DNA from: Nitrincola sp048264025
GTDB lineage: Bacteria > Pseudomonadota > Gammaproteobacteria > Pseudomonadales > Balneatricaceae
Reading direction: 5' to 3'
Length of the DNA: 64,000 nucleotides
Assembly (NCBI RefSeq): GCF_048264025.1
Contig: NZ_JBLXDN010000007.1
Coordinates: 94,651-158,650, forward strand
The position numbers were made by a program, and so were the translations under genes. Positions 40,384 through 48,849 of the stretch are shown here, piece by piece. Numbering within the stretch: position 1 is the first letter of the stretch; every line of letters begins with the position of its first letter. The notes beneath the pieces are model-generated. The model did not search any database, had not been told where the DNA came from, and saw nothing but the letters and a program-made list of their open reading frames with translations.

Positions 40384-41187
40384 ATGCTTAAAAAACTCCT
40401 GGCTGCCTGTGCAGCACTGACAATTACCGCTAGCAGCTTAGCGACAGCTGATACGCTGGATGAGGTGGTTAATCGAGGCACGCTACGATGTGCCGTGGTT
40501 CTGGATTTCCCGCCTATTGGCTTCTGGAACGAGAATAATGAACCCGCCGGATTTGATGTGGAGTACTGCAAAGATCTGGCAGCTTCACTGAATGTCGAAG
40601 TAGAACTGATACCGGCCACTTGGTCAGAACGACTTCCTTTGATTGTGACCAACCGTGCTGATGTAGTCATTGGTTCAACATCTGACTCACTTGAACGAGC
40701 TCAAACCGTTGGTTTTACCATCCCCTATGCCGTATTTGTCTCACAAGCCATCATTCATAAAGACAGTGGTATAGAAACCTTTGAAGACCTGCGTGGTAAA
40801 GCGGTTGCAGCCGGCCTGGGAACAGTGCAAGAGCAGTGGTATGAAGCCTATAAAGAGGAATGGGGTTCTGATTGGAAATATCAGGGTTATCAATCTGAAA
40901 ACGAGGTTTTCCTGGCTGTACAGCAAGGCAAGGTAGCGGCAGGGATGACCGGTAATATTGTGGCTGGGCCTATTTCTCAACAGTACAGCAATATTGAATT
41001 GGGCCCGATTTTGCCCTTTACCGCTGACTATGTGTCCATGGCCGCGCCACGTAAGGATATATCCTGGCTGAACTATCTCAACCTGTTTATTCATCAGCAA
41101 GTACGTACGGGCCGTTATCAAGCACTTTGGGAAGAGTTTGTTGGCAGTGAAGCCCCCGATCTGACTATTCCCGGCGTGTACTACTAA
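40384..41187 (+). CDS. ABC transporter substrate-binding protein, amino-acid type
   Basis: 267 aa with a signal peptide (cleavage near SSLATA). SBP family 3 fold: RCAVVLDFPPIGFWNENNEPAGFDVEYCKDLA (shown in part: PPIGFWNENNEPAGFDVEYC) and GKAVAAGLGTVQEQW. GAGGA lies upstream of the ATG at 40384. First gene of the operon that encodes both permeases, the ATPase and the hydroxyproline enzymes. The ligand is probably hydroxyproline or an isomer (inference). Confidence 0.88.
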   Translation: MLKKLLAACAALTITASSLATADTLDEVVNRGTLRCAVVLDFPPIGFWNENNEPAGFDVEYCKDLAASLNVEVELIPATWSERLPLIVTNRADVVIGSTSDSLERAQTVGFTIPYAVFVSQAIIHKDSGIETFEDLRGKAVAAGLGTVQEQWYEAYKEEWGSDWKYQGYQSENEVFLAVQQGKVAAGMTGNIVAGPISQQYSNIELGPILPFTADYVSMAAPRKDISWLNYLNLFIHQQVRTGRYQALWEEFVGSEAPDLTIPGVYY

Positions 41188-41200
41188 GGCGTTCAATCGT

Positions 41201-41238
41201 CTGGAAAGACCTAGCGCTTGGGCGATACGTCTTTCCAG
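41201..41238 (+). other. Intergenic stem-loop after the binding-protein gene
   Basis: CTGGAAAGAC (41201-41210) and GTCTTTCCAG (41229-41238) form a perfect 10-bp stem with an 18-base loop and no T-run. Such structures downstream of binding-protein genes stabilise the 5' mRNA, giving excess binding protein. Confidence 0.65.
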
Positions 41239-41272
41239 GCTAGCGCCTTCTTTGAGAAAACAGGACCTCATC

Positions 41273-41953
41273 ATGGATTACAATTTTCATTGGCAACCCG
41301 TACTGAGACGACTACCCGACTTGCTGTTCGCGGCGCTTGATACCATTCAGGTTGCTGTTCTAGCAATCATTCTTGGTATTCTACTGGGGCTATTGCTCGC
41401 GGTTATTAAAATGAACGTGACGGGCAAGCTTCGTCCACTCAAATGGCTTGCATCCAGTTGGATAGAGCTGGCCAGAAATACCCCGGTACTGCTGCAACTG
41501 TTTTTCTTCGGATTTGGATTGGGCGCCTTGGGTATCCACCTGTCACCCTTCATGATTGTACTGACAGCGCTGACATTTAACTGCGCTGGCTACCTGGCCG
41601 AAAATTTCAGAGGAGGGTTGCAAGCCATACCCGAAACACAGTTTCGCGCCGCCCGCAGCCTGGGTATGAGTGCACCCAAAGCTTACTACTACGTTCTTTT
41701 TCCCCAAGTGCTGCGCAATGTCTGGCACCCGCTGACCAATCAAATTGTCTGGGCAGTATTGATGAGCTCATTGGGTATGTTGGTCGGTTATCAGGAGCTG
41801 GCTGGATCGGCACAGTACTTTGCCTCCAGAACCTATCGTATCTTTGAATACTTTGCCGTTGTCGCGCTGATTTACTTCATCATCGTCAAGCTCATTTTAG
41901 CCCTGTCACGACTGGTCGCCTGGCGTATCTTTCGTGGGCAAGGAGGCGTCTGA
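41273..41953 (+). CDS. ABC transporter permease, amino-acid type (1)
   Basis: 226 aa with five or six membrane helices. The HisMQ-type EAA loop is visible (FRAARSLGMSAPKAYYYVLFPQ), as are WIELARNTPVLLQLFFFGFG and NCAGYLAENFRGGLQAIP. ATG 41273 is preceded by AGGAC. The next permease gene begins at its stop. Confidence 0.9.
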   Translation: MDYNFHWQPVLRRLPDLLFAALDTIQVAVLAIILGILLGLLLAVIKMNVTGKLRPLKWLASSWIELARNTPVLLQLFFFGFGLGALGIHLSPFMIVLTALTFNCAGYLAENFRGGLQAIPETQFRAARSLGMSAPKAYYYVLFPQVLRNVWHPLTNQIVWAVLMSSLGMLVGYQELAGSAQYFASRTYRIFEYFAVVALIYFIIVKLILALSRLVAWRIFRGQGGV

Positions 41954-42597
41954 TGGAAATGTTTTCGGCATTACGTCCCAATGACTTTTGGTTTCTGGCT
42001 GAAGCCGCAGGCAAGACACTATGGATATCGGCTCTGGCCATCGGATTTGGTACGCTGTTTGGCATTATCTTCGGCTGGTTGCTTTCCGTCAGTGGACGAC
42101 TGGGTTCCATGACACTTGGGGCTTTCCTGGACATATTTCGCTCTGTCCCATTGATAATTCAATTGGTACTTTTCTATAACTTTTTTCCGATAATCGGCAT
42201 ACCGCTGGACCCATTCAGTGCTGGGACCATCGTACTTTCAGTCTATACCCTGGCACTAGTGTCTAACGTGGTTAGATCTGGCATAGAGTCTGTTGGCAGC
42301 AATTTGCGCCAAGCCGCGCGAAGCCTCGGCATGTCCTATTGGCAGGATATGCGCTACATCGTCTGGCCTGTTGGGCTGCGTGCGGTTTTTCCTGCTTGGG
42401 TAGGGGTGGCGTTAAGTGTACTGAAAGACTCAGCGCTGGTATCCGTGCTCGGCTATGTCGAACTGCTACGTGCATCGCAAATCCTTATTACGCGTACTCA
42501 AGAACCGCTCATTATTTTGGGAATAGCCTGTGCCTTCTATTTTGCCTTGTCTTATCCCATTGCCAAAGCGGCCACAATGCTTGAAAAACGGTGGTAA
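41953..42597 (+). CDS. ABC transporter permease, amino-acid type (2)
   Basis: 214 aa, the second HisMQ-family permease, with FRSVPLIIQLVLFYNFFPI and the EAA-like loop LRQAARSLGMSYWQDMRYIVWP. Forms the membrane channel with the preceding permease. The start overlaps the previous stop by one base (TGATGG). Confidence 0.9.
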   Translation: MEMFSALRPNDFWFLAEAAGKTLWISALAIGFGTLFGIIFGWLLSVSGRLGSMTLGAFLDIFRSVPLIIQLVLFYNFFPIIGIPLDPFSAGTIVLSVYTLALVSNVVRSGIESVGSNLRQAARSLGMSYWQDMRYIVWPVGLRAVFPAWVGVALSVLKDSALVSVLGYVELLRASQILITRTQEPLIILGIACAFYFALSYPIAKAATMLEKRW

Positions 42598-42599
42598 CA

Positions 42600-43322
42600 A
42601 TGATCGAAATTACCAATTTACATAAGAAATATGGAGAGCTAGAGGTTCTCAAAGGGATTGACCTGACGGTACAACGGGGTGAAGTGCTTTCCGTCATTGG
42701 CGCCTCAGGATCGGGAAAATCGACGCTCCTCTATTGTATTAATGGCCTGGAGAGCATCCATCAAGGTCAAATTAGAATTGATGGCGTTGAGGTGCATAAC
42801 GCCAAAACAGATCTGAATAAGCTGCGGCAAAAACTGGGTATGGTGTTCCAGCAATGGAATAGTTTTCCCCACCTCACCGCCCTGGAAAATGTCGCCCTGG
42901 CGCCTCGCATCGTTAAAGGAAAGCGTAAAGCTGAAGCGATCAAGCAAGCCACAGAGCAGCTTAAACACGTTGGGCTGGCAGATAAAATTAATAGTTATCC
43001 ATCCGCACTATCGGGTGGTCAACAACAGCGTTTAGCCATTGCCAGAGCCTTGGCAATGGAACCCGAAGTCATGCTGTTCGATGAAGCCACCTCGGCCCTT
43101 GATCCAGAACTGGTTGGCGAAGTTTTGGACACCATGCGCATGCTGGCCTCGGAGGGCATGACCATGATTTGTGTTACTCATGAGATGGGATTTGCTCGCG
43201 ATGTTTCCGATCGCGTGGCCTTTTTTCATCAGGGCATCATGGAAGAAATAGGCCCACCCGAACAACTATTCAAAAACCCTAAATCAGTACATACCAGCAC
43301 TTTTCTGTCGAAAGTGCGTTAA
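42600..43322 (+). CDS. ABC transporter ATP-binding protein, amino-acid type
   Basis: 240 aa from ATG 42600. Complete ATPase motifs: Walker A GASGSGKST, Q-loop VFQQWNSFPH, signature ALSGGQQQRLAIARALA, Walker B VMLFDEATSALDPE, H-loop CVTHEMG. GlnQ/HisP type, energising the two permeases. A GTG three codons upstream is possible but not needed. Confidence 0.95.
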   Translation: MIEITNLHKKYGELEVLKGIDLTVQRGEVLSVIGASGSGKSTLLYCINGLESIHQGQIRIDGVEVHNAKTDLNKLRQKLGMVFQQWNSFPHLTALENVALAPRIVKGKRKAEAIKQATEQLKHVGLADKINSYPSALSGGQQQRLAIARALAMEPEVMLFDEATSALDPELVGEVLDTMRMLASEGMTMICVTHEMGFARDVSDRVAFFHQGIMEEIGPPEQLFKNPKSVHTSTFLSKVR

Positions 43323-43342
43323 TCACTATAAGGAGTGATGCA

Positions 43343-44281
43343 ATGGATACAACAATTTATGACGGCTGCATTCCAGCACTAATGACCCCTTGCGATGTGT
43401 CAGGAACCCCTGACTTCGACGCACTGGTGCGTGTAGGTCAAGAGCTTATCTCAGCGGGCATGTCTGGAGTCGTCTATTGTGGTTCAATGGGTGATTGGCC
43501 GCTGTTGACTGATGCCCAGCGTCAGGAGGGTGTGGCTCGATTAGTAGAGGGTGGTGTTCCGGTGATCGTAGGCACTGGCGCTATTAATACCCAAAGCGCA
43601 GTATCTCACGCGGCACACGCTGCAAAAGTAGGCGCACAAGGATTAATGGTGATTCCACGCGTGCTGTCACGTGGCACATCCATCGCCGCTCAGAAGGCGC
43701 ACTTTAAAGCCATTCTGAAAGCCGCCCCCCTCACTCCGTCTGTTATTTACAACAGCCCCTATTACGGCTTTGCCACCCGCGCCGAGCTGTTTTTCGAGTT
43801 GCGCGAGCAGCACTCTAATCTGATAGGTTTCAAAGAATTTGGCGGTGCAAAAGATCTCACCTACGCGGCTGAAAACATCACCAACCAGGATGACCAGGTA
43901 TCGCTAATGGTCGGGGTCGACACCACGGTTTATCATGGTTTTGTTAACTGCGGTGCACGTGGGGCAATTACCGGTATAGGTAACGCCTTACCTAAAGAAG
44001 TGCTGCACTTGATTGATCTATGCAAAAAAGCCGCTGTCGGTGATGCCACCGCTAGACGCCTGGCAAAAGAACTCGACAGTGCACTGCAGGTGCTGTCATC
44101 CTTCGATGAAGGGACCGACCTGGTACTCTTCTACAAACGCCTGATGGTCCTGCAAGGCTATAGCGAGTTTGAACACCACTTTATCGCCTCTGACAAACTC
44201 TCGGCGAGTCAGAATAAACATCTGGAAAAGCAACTGACACTGTTCCAGAATTGGTACGCTGATTGGGTTAAGCAAATCTAG
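43343..44281 (+). CDS. Dihydrodipicolinate-synthase-family deaminase (Pyr4H2C deaminase type)
   Basis: 312 aa TIM-barrel of the DapA/NAL family. The Schiff-base lysine is in IGFKEFGGAKDL and the conserved Tyr in VIYNSPYYGFA; the substrate carboxylate loop is YCGSMGDWPLL. In hydroxyproline loci this family member is 1-pyrroline-4-hydroxy-2-carboxylate deaminase, which makes alpha-ketoglutarate semialdehyde. Assignment over other DapA-family functions rests on the neighbouring epimerase, oxidase and ALDH. AAGGAG precedes the ATG. Confidence 0.85.
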   Translation: MDTTIYDGCIPALMTPCDVSGTPDFDALVRVGQELISAGMSGVVYCGSMGDWPLLTDAQRQEGVARLVEGGVPVIVGTGAINTQSAVSHAAHAAKVGAQGLMVIPRVLSRGTSIAAQKAHFKAILKAAPLTPSVIYNSPYYGFATRAELFFELREQHSNLIGFKEFGGAKDLTYAAENITNQDDQVSLMVGVDTTVYHGFVNCGARGAITGIGNALPKEVLHLIDLCKKAAVGDATARRLAKELDSALQVLSSFDEGTDLVLFYKRLMVLQGYSEFEHHFIASDKLSASQNKHLEKQLTLFQNWYADWVKQI

Positions 44282-44292
44282 GAGAATACAGG

Positions 44293-45228
44293 ATGCGAGT
44301 GATCGATACGCACACTGAAGGTGAGCCCACACGCGTCATTTTAGAAGGCGGTCCAGAGCTTGGACAAGGCACCGTTGCGCAGCTCGCGCAACGGTTGGCC
44401 GTTCAACATCCTGACTTTTACACCGCCACGCTGCTTGAGCCGCGTGGGCATGACGCCATGGTGGGTGCCCTGTTGGTACCCACAAGTCTCGAAGACTGCT
44501 GTACAGGGGTAATTTTTTACAATCCAGTTGGCAATCTCGGCATGTGTGGTCATGCAACACTGGGAACAGCGGTTGCCCTGGCTCATACAGGACAACTCCA
44601 GCCGGGAACTCACCGTTTTGAAACTCCGGTTGGTGTAGTTGAAGTTGAACTGCATGGGCCAAACACAGCCTCGGTGAGAAACATTGAGAGTTACCGCTAT
44701 AAAAAGAGTGTGTCTCTCTCTGTACCTGAAGTCGGCGATATCAGCGGTGATATCGCCTGGGGCGGGAACTGGTTTTTTCTGGTTAAAGAGTCTCCGCTAC
44801 CACTCGAGTTTGACCGTATTGATGACTTAACACGTGTAGCCCTGCGGATCAAAAATGCGTTAAAGCAGCAAGGCATCACCGGCAAGGATGGCGCAGAAAT
44901 TGACCATGTCGAGCTGTTTGGTCCAGCACAAGCCGCCAATGCCAACAGCCGCAATTTTGTACTTTGTCCTGGAGGAGCCTATGACCGCTCACCTTGTGGC
45001 ACGGGCTGTTCGGCCAAACTGGCCTGTCTCGCGGCTGATGCGTTGCTGGCGCCAGAAACAGTTTGGATTCAAGAAAGCATTATCAGCAGCACCTACACCC
45101 TAAGCTATATTCCTGGTGATCAGGGCGGCATTATTCCGACTATTACCGGCACGGCCTATGTAACGGCGTTGAATGAACTGATTTTTCATGCAGAAGACCC
45201 CTATCGTTGTGGTATAACGGCTGTATAA
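44293..45228 (+). CDS. 4-hydroxyproline 2-epimerase (proline racemase family)
   Basis: 311 aa. Both acid/base positions hold Cys: GMCGHATLGT and SPCGTGCSAKLA. This marks a racemase/epimerase rather than the dehydratase subtype with Thr at one position. Substrate-binding blocks RVIDTHTEGEPTRVI and HGPNTASVRNIESYRY are also family features. It converts trans-4-L-hydroxyproline to cis-4-D-hydroxyproline, the first pathway step. It starts 11 bases after the deaminase gene with AGGAG. Confidence 0.9.
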   Translation: MRVIDTHTEGEPTRVILEGGPELGQGTVAQLAQRLAVQHPDFYTATLLEPRGHDAMVGALLVPTSLEDCCTGVIFYNPVGNLGMCGHATLGTAVALAHTGQLQPGTHRFETPVGVVEVELHGPNTASVRNIESYRYKKSVSLSVPEVGDISGDIAWGGNWFFLVKESPLPLEFDRIDDLTRVALRIKNALKQQGITGKDGAEIDHVELFGPAQAANANSRNFVLCPGGAYDRSPCGTGCSAKLACLAADALLAPETVWIQESIISSTYTLSYIPGDQGGIIPTITGTAYVTALNELIFHAEDPYRCGITAV

Positions 45229-45241
45229 GCAAGGAGACAAC

Positions 45242-46492
45242 ATGACGAAACACGATGCAGATATCATTGTTATAGGTGCCGGTGTGATTGGACTGAGCTG
45301 TGCTCTGGCACTGCAACGCGCAGGTCTTCAGGTACGCGTGCTTGAGCGCACGGGGGTCGCTGCAGAAACCAGCCAGGGTAATGCGGGCGCATTTGCGTTT
45401 ACCGAAGTGGAGCCTCTGGCAACCCCAGGCATTATGCGCAAAGCCCCTCGCTGGCTGCTCGATCCACTAGGCCCCCTCTCCCTGCCGCTAGGGTACGCCG
45501 TGCAATTTGCCCCATGGATGCTGCGCTTCTGGCGTGCCAGCTGGCGTGATCGTTATGAACAATCAACCCGAGCGCAAACATCATTAATGCAGCTATCCAA
45601 GCAGTGTCTGGAAGAACTGATCACCTCAATACAGGCTGAAGAGATGATTCAGCGTGAGGGGCAGCTGCAGCTCTACGAAGGGGAAGCGGACTTTAATGCC
45701 AATCGGGAAAGTCTGAAACTGAAACAGGCACAGGGTATTGAAGTAGACCTGCTTACCGGACCAGACGCCATTGCCGCTATTCAGCCTGGTCTATCGGAAC
45801 GCTTCACCCATGCGGCCTACACACCCGCCTGGATGAACGTATGCAATCCAGCCACCTGGGTTGAACGGCTGGCCCAGCATTTTCAGGAAGCAGGTGGCGA
45901 GATCGTCATTACCCATGTCAGCGCCATACAACCTGGGTCAGATAGCGTCACACTGATCACTGACCAAGGCAGCCAAACGGCTGGCAAAGTCATTCTAGCC
46001 TGTGGTGCCTGGTCGAAATCCCTGGCGCAGAGCATCGGTGATCGTTTACCACTGGATACAGAACGCGGTTACAACACCACCCTTCCTGCAGGTGCATTTG
46101 AGCTTAAAACTCACCTGACATTTCCCGCGCATGGCTTTGTCGTCTCACGTATTGACGGGGGGGTGCGTGTCGGTGGTGCTGTTGAATTTGGCGGTTTGCG
46201 ACGACCACCCAATTATAAGCGGGCACAAATGCTGCTAAATAAAGCTAAGCGCTTTTTGCCTGAATTAAACACCGCCGGGGGTGTTCAGTGGATGGGCTTC
46301 AGACCGTCTATGCCCGACAGCCTGCCGGTCATCAGCCAAGCCAGCCAGACTGACCGGGTAATTTACTGTTTTGGCCATGGCCACCTGGGCCTGACTCAGT
46401 CGGCAGGCTCTGCACAACTGGTCAAGGATTTGGTATTGGGTGAAGCCTCAGCCATTGACCGAACACCCTTTAGTGCCAAGCGGTTTCACTAG
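45242..46492 (+). CDS. D-hydroxyproline dehydrogenase, FAD-dependent (DadA family)
   Basis: 416 aa. The FAD dinucleotide motif VIGAGVIGLSCALALQRAG is at the N-terminus, and the C-terminal FGHGHLGLTQSAGSAQL block is typical of DAO-fold oxidoreductases. In this cluster it would oxidise cis-4-D-hydroxyproline to pyrroline-4-hydroxy-2-carboxylate for the deaminase two genes upstream. Electrons go to the respiratory chain rather than to oxygen (family knowledge). Last plus-strand gene of the operon; AGGAG before the ATG. Confidence 0.88.
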   Translation: MTKHDADIIVIGAGVIGLSCALALQRAGLQVRVLERTGVAAETSQGNAGAFAFTEVEPLATPGIMRKAPRWLLDPLGPLSLPLGYAVQFAPWMLRFWRASWRDRYEQSTRAQTSLMQLSKQCLEELITSIQAEEMIQREGQLQLYEGEADFNANRESLKLKQAQGIEVDLLTGPDAIAAIQPGLSERFTHAAYTPAWMNVCNPATWVERLAQHFQEAGGEIVITHVSAIQPGSDSVTLITDQGSQTAGKVILACGAWSKSLAQSIGDRLPLDTERGYNTTLPAGAFELKTHLTFPAHGFVVSRIDGGVRVGGAVEFGGLRRPPNYKRAQMLLNKAKRFLPELNTAGGVQWMGFRPSMPDSLPVISQASQTDRVIYCFGHGHLGLTQSAGSAQLVKDLVLGEASAIDRTPFSAKRFH

Positions 46493-46527
46493 TTTGCAGT
46501 TCCACTAAAGCATCCAGACAGGACGGG

Positions 46528-46565
46528 CAGGATATTGTGCTTGCATATCAAAGCACAATATCCTG
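46528..46565. terminator. Long hairpin between the hydroxyproline operon and gntR
   Basis: CAGGATATTGTGCTT (46528-46542) and AAGCACAATATCCTG (46551-46565) form a perfect 15-bp stem with an 8-base loop, then TCTTTT. It overlaps the last codons of the convergent gntR gene, so it acts as a shared terminator for both. Confidence 0.85.
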
Positions 46566-47255
46566 TCTTTTATCTTCAGAGATGTAGCGCTGAATCTGCA
46601 ACACTATCTGGTCAGCATGCTCTTTGGCCAGCTTATCGGCTAGTTCAACATCGCGGTTACGGATAGCTTTGATCTGATCTTCATGCTGATCAGAATACTC
46701 GCGTGGCAGTTGGTCATTAAACGAGGTGTAGTAAAGTCGCAACAGCCGCCGCCCTTCGTCCAGCAGGCGCACAAATAAATCCCGGTAATACTTATTACCA
46801 CCAGCTTCAGCGATGGCCACATGAAATTCACGATTTACGATGATCATTTTTAACGCATCGCCACTTTCCGCCGCATCGGCATACTGCGCCTGTAACGCTG
46901 CCAAAATATCCCAATCCGCTTCGGTAGCATTTTCAGCCGCCAGGCGGGTATTCACTCGATACATAAGTGTTAAAGCATCGAAGTAGGATGACAAGCTGAG
47001 CAAGTCGATATGTGACACAACGGTTGAACGGTTAGTCAGGGTAACAACCAGACCATCGGCAGACAGCTTTAGCAACGCTTCTCGAATCGGTGTACGTGAC
47101 ATCTGAAAGCGCTCGGAAAGCTGCTTTTCTTCCAGCGGTGTACCTGGAGCCAGTGTCAGATCAATGATTTCATTGCGAAGTTTTTCATACACTGTTGAAA
47201 CCCCAGAGCCACGACGGCGCTCGGCTAGTTTTTCAGTGTCTGGTTGTGAAGACAA
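46548..47255 (-). CDS. GntR family regulator, FCD (FadR-like) domain
   Basis: 235 aa. A winged HTH (residues ~15-80; RFQMSRTPIREALLKLSADGLV) is followed by an all-helical FCD domain with metal-ligand-type Asp and His (REFHVAIAEAGGN). The start is TTG at 47255, well supported by AGGAGA 6 bases upstream. It is the only regulator gene in the hydroxyproline cluster and the natural binder of the TGTCGACA sites, one of which lies ~80 bases upstream of its own start. Confidence 0.9.
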   Translation of the reverse strand: MSSQPDTEKLAERRRGSGVSTVYEKLRNEIIDLTLAPGTPLEEKQLSERFQMSRTPIREALLKLSADGLVVTLTNRSTVVSHIDLLSLSSYFDALTLMYRVNTRLAAENATEADWDILAALQAQYADAAESGDALKMIIVNREFHVAIAEAGGNKYYRDLFVRLLDEGRRLLRLYYTSFNDQLPREYSDQHEDQIKAIRNRDVELADKLAKEHADQIVLQIQRYISEDKRQDIVL

Positions 47256-47333
47256 GGCGTTTCTCCTGCATTAAATCATTCTAGAATACAGCTCAACACT
47301 GAGCCAATAGAATGCTAACGTGAACAACGCAAC

Positions 47334-47345
47334 TTGTCGACACAT
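47334..47345. promoter_or_regulatory. Third TGTCGACA site, upstream of gntR
   Basis: TGTCGACACATT, matching the first half-site block at 21621 (TGTCGACACATT) in 12 of 12 bases. Single copy here; suggests autoregulation of gntR. Confidence 0.6.
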
Positions 47346-47393
47346 TGTTTTTTTATTTACCTGCTAGAGAGTATGACTCCCAATGGGTTGATT

Positions 47394-48803
47394 TCAGTGC
47401 CTGAACGCCTGAATATGCAACCGCCAGGTTTTCCAGAACTGCTGGTAAGCTTCATCACTAAGCTGATTATCTTGTGTCTGCTGTTGCGACGCGTAGTTCA
47501 TCAGTACCATTTCCATAAAGGTGCTGTAATCCAGTGCAATAGCACCCGCTTCATCTGTTTGAGTCTGATCGCCCCAGCGATTAGTAAACCAGGCATTCCA
47601 GTCATCTGAGCCAGGCGTGTACATATTCAACGGGGTACTAATCGGTGGCTTGGCCGGATAAAAATAGGTCAGCATTTTATCGCTGTTGGGCAGATAGGCC
47701 ACAGTGCCATGGCAGCTCATGCAAGACGAGCTTCGCAGCGACTTCACTAATTTGCCATCAACATACACATCGTTTTTGACCGCGATATCAAACGGGCCCG
47801 ATAACCGCCCGCCATAGCCAAGCGTCACGGTGGCATAATCCGGAGCTTCAGGATTGACATAGGTTTGCTGTAACGGCTGCTCTGGATGCAAGGCTGAATT
47901 GACATCCGGGTCCAGCCCCCACATGGCACCCAAGGGTACCATCCGGTCCCAGGCATCATCACCCAAGGCATCCCGATCGTATACCAGTGTGGAGAAAACC
48001 CATCCAGTATCGGGTGCAGCCACACTGTCTTTGACAATAATATCGAAGATCGCCACACGCACATCGGTCACTACCGGTGGCTGATCATGAATGGTACCCT
48101 GCTGATTGAAGGGCCGACGGTAGATCTGCCAGGCAGCCGCCCCCTCCAATACCGGCCACTCATCGGGTGTGGCTGTAGCCGCCGCCGCTTTGATAATCAC
48201 TGAACCTTCCGGGAACTGCGCCTCACCAGCCATCAGACTGGGCGAGCAACTGGCCGTCACCGCATCACAGTCTTGCCATACCCGTCCTAACGCATAGGCA
48301 GCTGTCTGGTTGTAATAGATGGCGGCATGGTTGCGCACGTCCACGGTCAAGCCAGAGTCGGCATAGACTGAAGCCGCCTGAATCTGGCCGGTATAGGTAC
48401 CATAAATGGCATCTCGACCTTCCCAGCCAGTCACAGGTATATCCTCTCCGGCCCAGAGCATACTGTACCAGCCTGTTTGCGGATGCTGATTCCACACCTC
48501 GGGTTGAGTCACAAAGATACGCATGGGGTCTTCGACAAACTGCTTCAATGCCAGCACATAGTCATGCGCCTTGGCTTTATTCAGCGGCATGCCATCCAAC
48601 ACCTCGCGCCAAGGCATCTCCAGGGGTTCCTGAATTTTGTCGGGGTATTGGTAGTCAAACCGAAACAGTGGACCATCATATTCCGAGGCATCAGGGATGT
48701 TGCCATCATTCACGGCAAAAGGGTTGACCTCGGCCGCCAACGGCAGACTTAGCGTAGCAATCAAAACAGCAGGAAGTATCTGTTTACGGCAGACTAGCGA
48801 CAT
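47394..48803 (-). CDS. Large periplasmic monohaem protein of unknown function
   Basis: 469 aa with a signal peptide (cleavage near SLPLAA). One c-haem motif, SCMSCHG, lies around residue 360 in the second half. Trp- and Tyr-rich sequence such as VWNQHPQTGWYSMLWAG and YSTFMEMVLMNYA surrounds it. Not recognised as a named cytochrome; a c-type domain embedded in a larger beta-rich protein suggests a periplasmic redox enzyme or electron carrier. It is followed on the same strand (upstream in sequence of transcription) by the GGDEF-containing gene. No paired oxidase gene is seen. Confidence 0.7.
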   Translation of the reverse strand: MSLVCRKQILPAVLIATLSLPLAAEVNPFAVNDGNIPDASEYDGPLFRFDYQYPDKIQEPLEMPWREVLDGMPLNKAKAHDYVLALKQFVEDPMRIFVTQPEVWNQHPQTGWYSMLWAGEDIPVTGWEGRDAIYGTYTGQIQAASVYADSGLTVDVRNHAAIYYNQTAAYALGRVWQDCDAVTASCSPSLMAGEAQFPEGSVIIKAAAATATPDEWPVLEGAAAWQIYRRPFNQQGTIHDQPPVVTDVRVAIFDIIVKDSVAAPDTGWVFSTLVYDRDALGDDAWDRMVPLGAMWGLDPDVNSALHPEQPLQQTYVNPEAPDYATVTLGYGGRLSGPFDIAVKNDVYVDGKLVKSLRSSSCMSCHGTVAYLPNSDKMLTYFYPAKPPISTPLNMYTPGSDDWNAWFTNRWGDQTQTDEAGAIALDYSTFMEMVLMNYASQQQTQDNQLSDEAYQQFWKTWRLHIQAFRH

Positions 48804-48849
48804 GGTTTATCTCCTAATACCTTGGCAAGCGTTTATATCCAAAAGGGAT

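Noticed and set aside
41201..41238. Terminator between binding protein and first permease
   Set aside because: The stem is perfect, but there is no T-run after it, so it is better read as an mRNA-stabilising structure than as a terminator.
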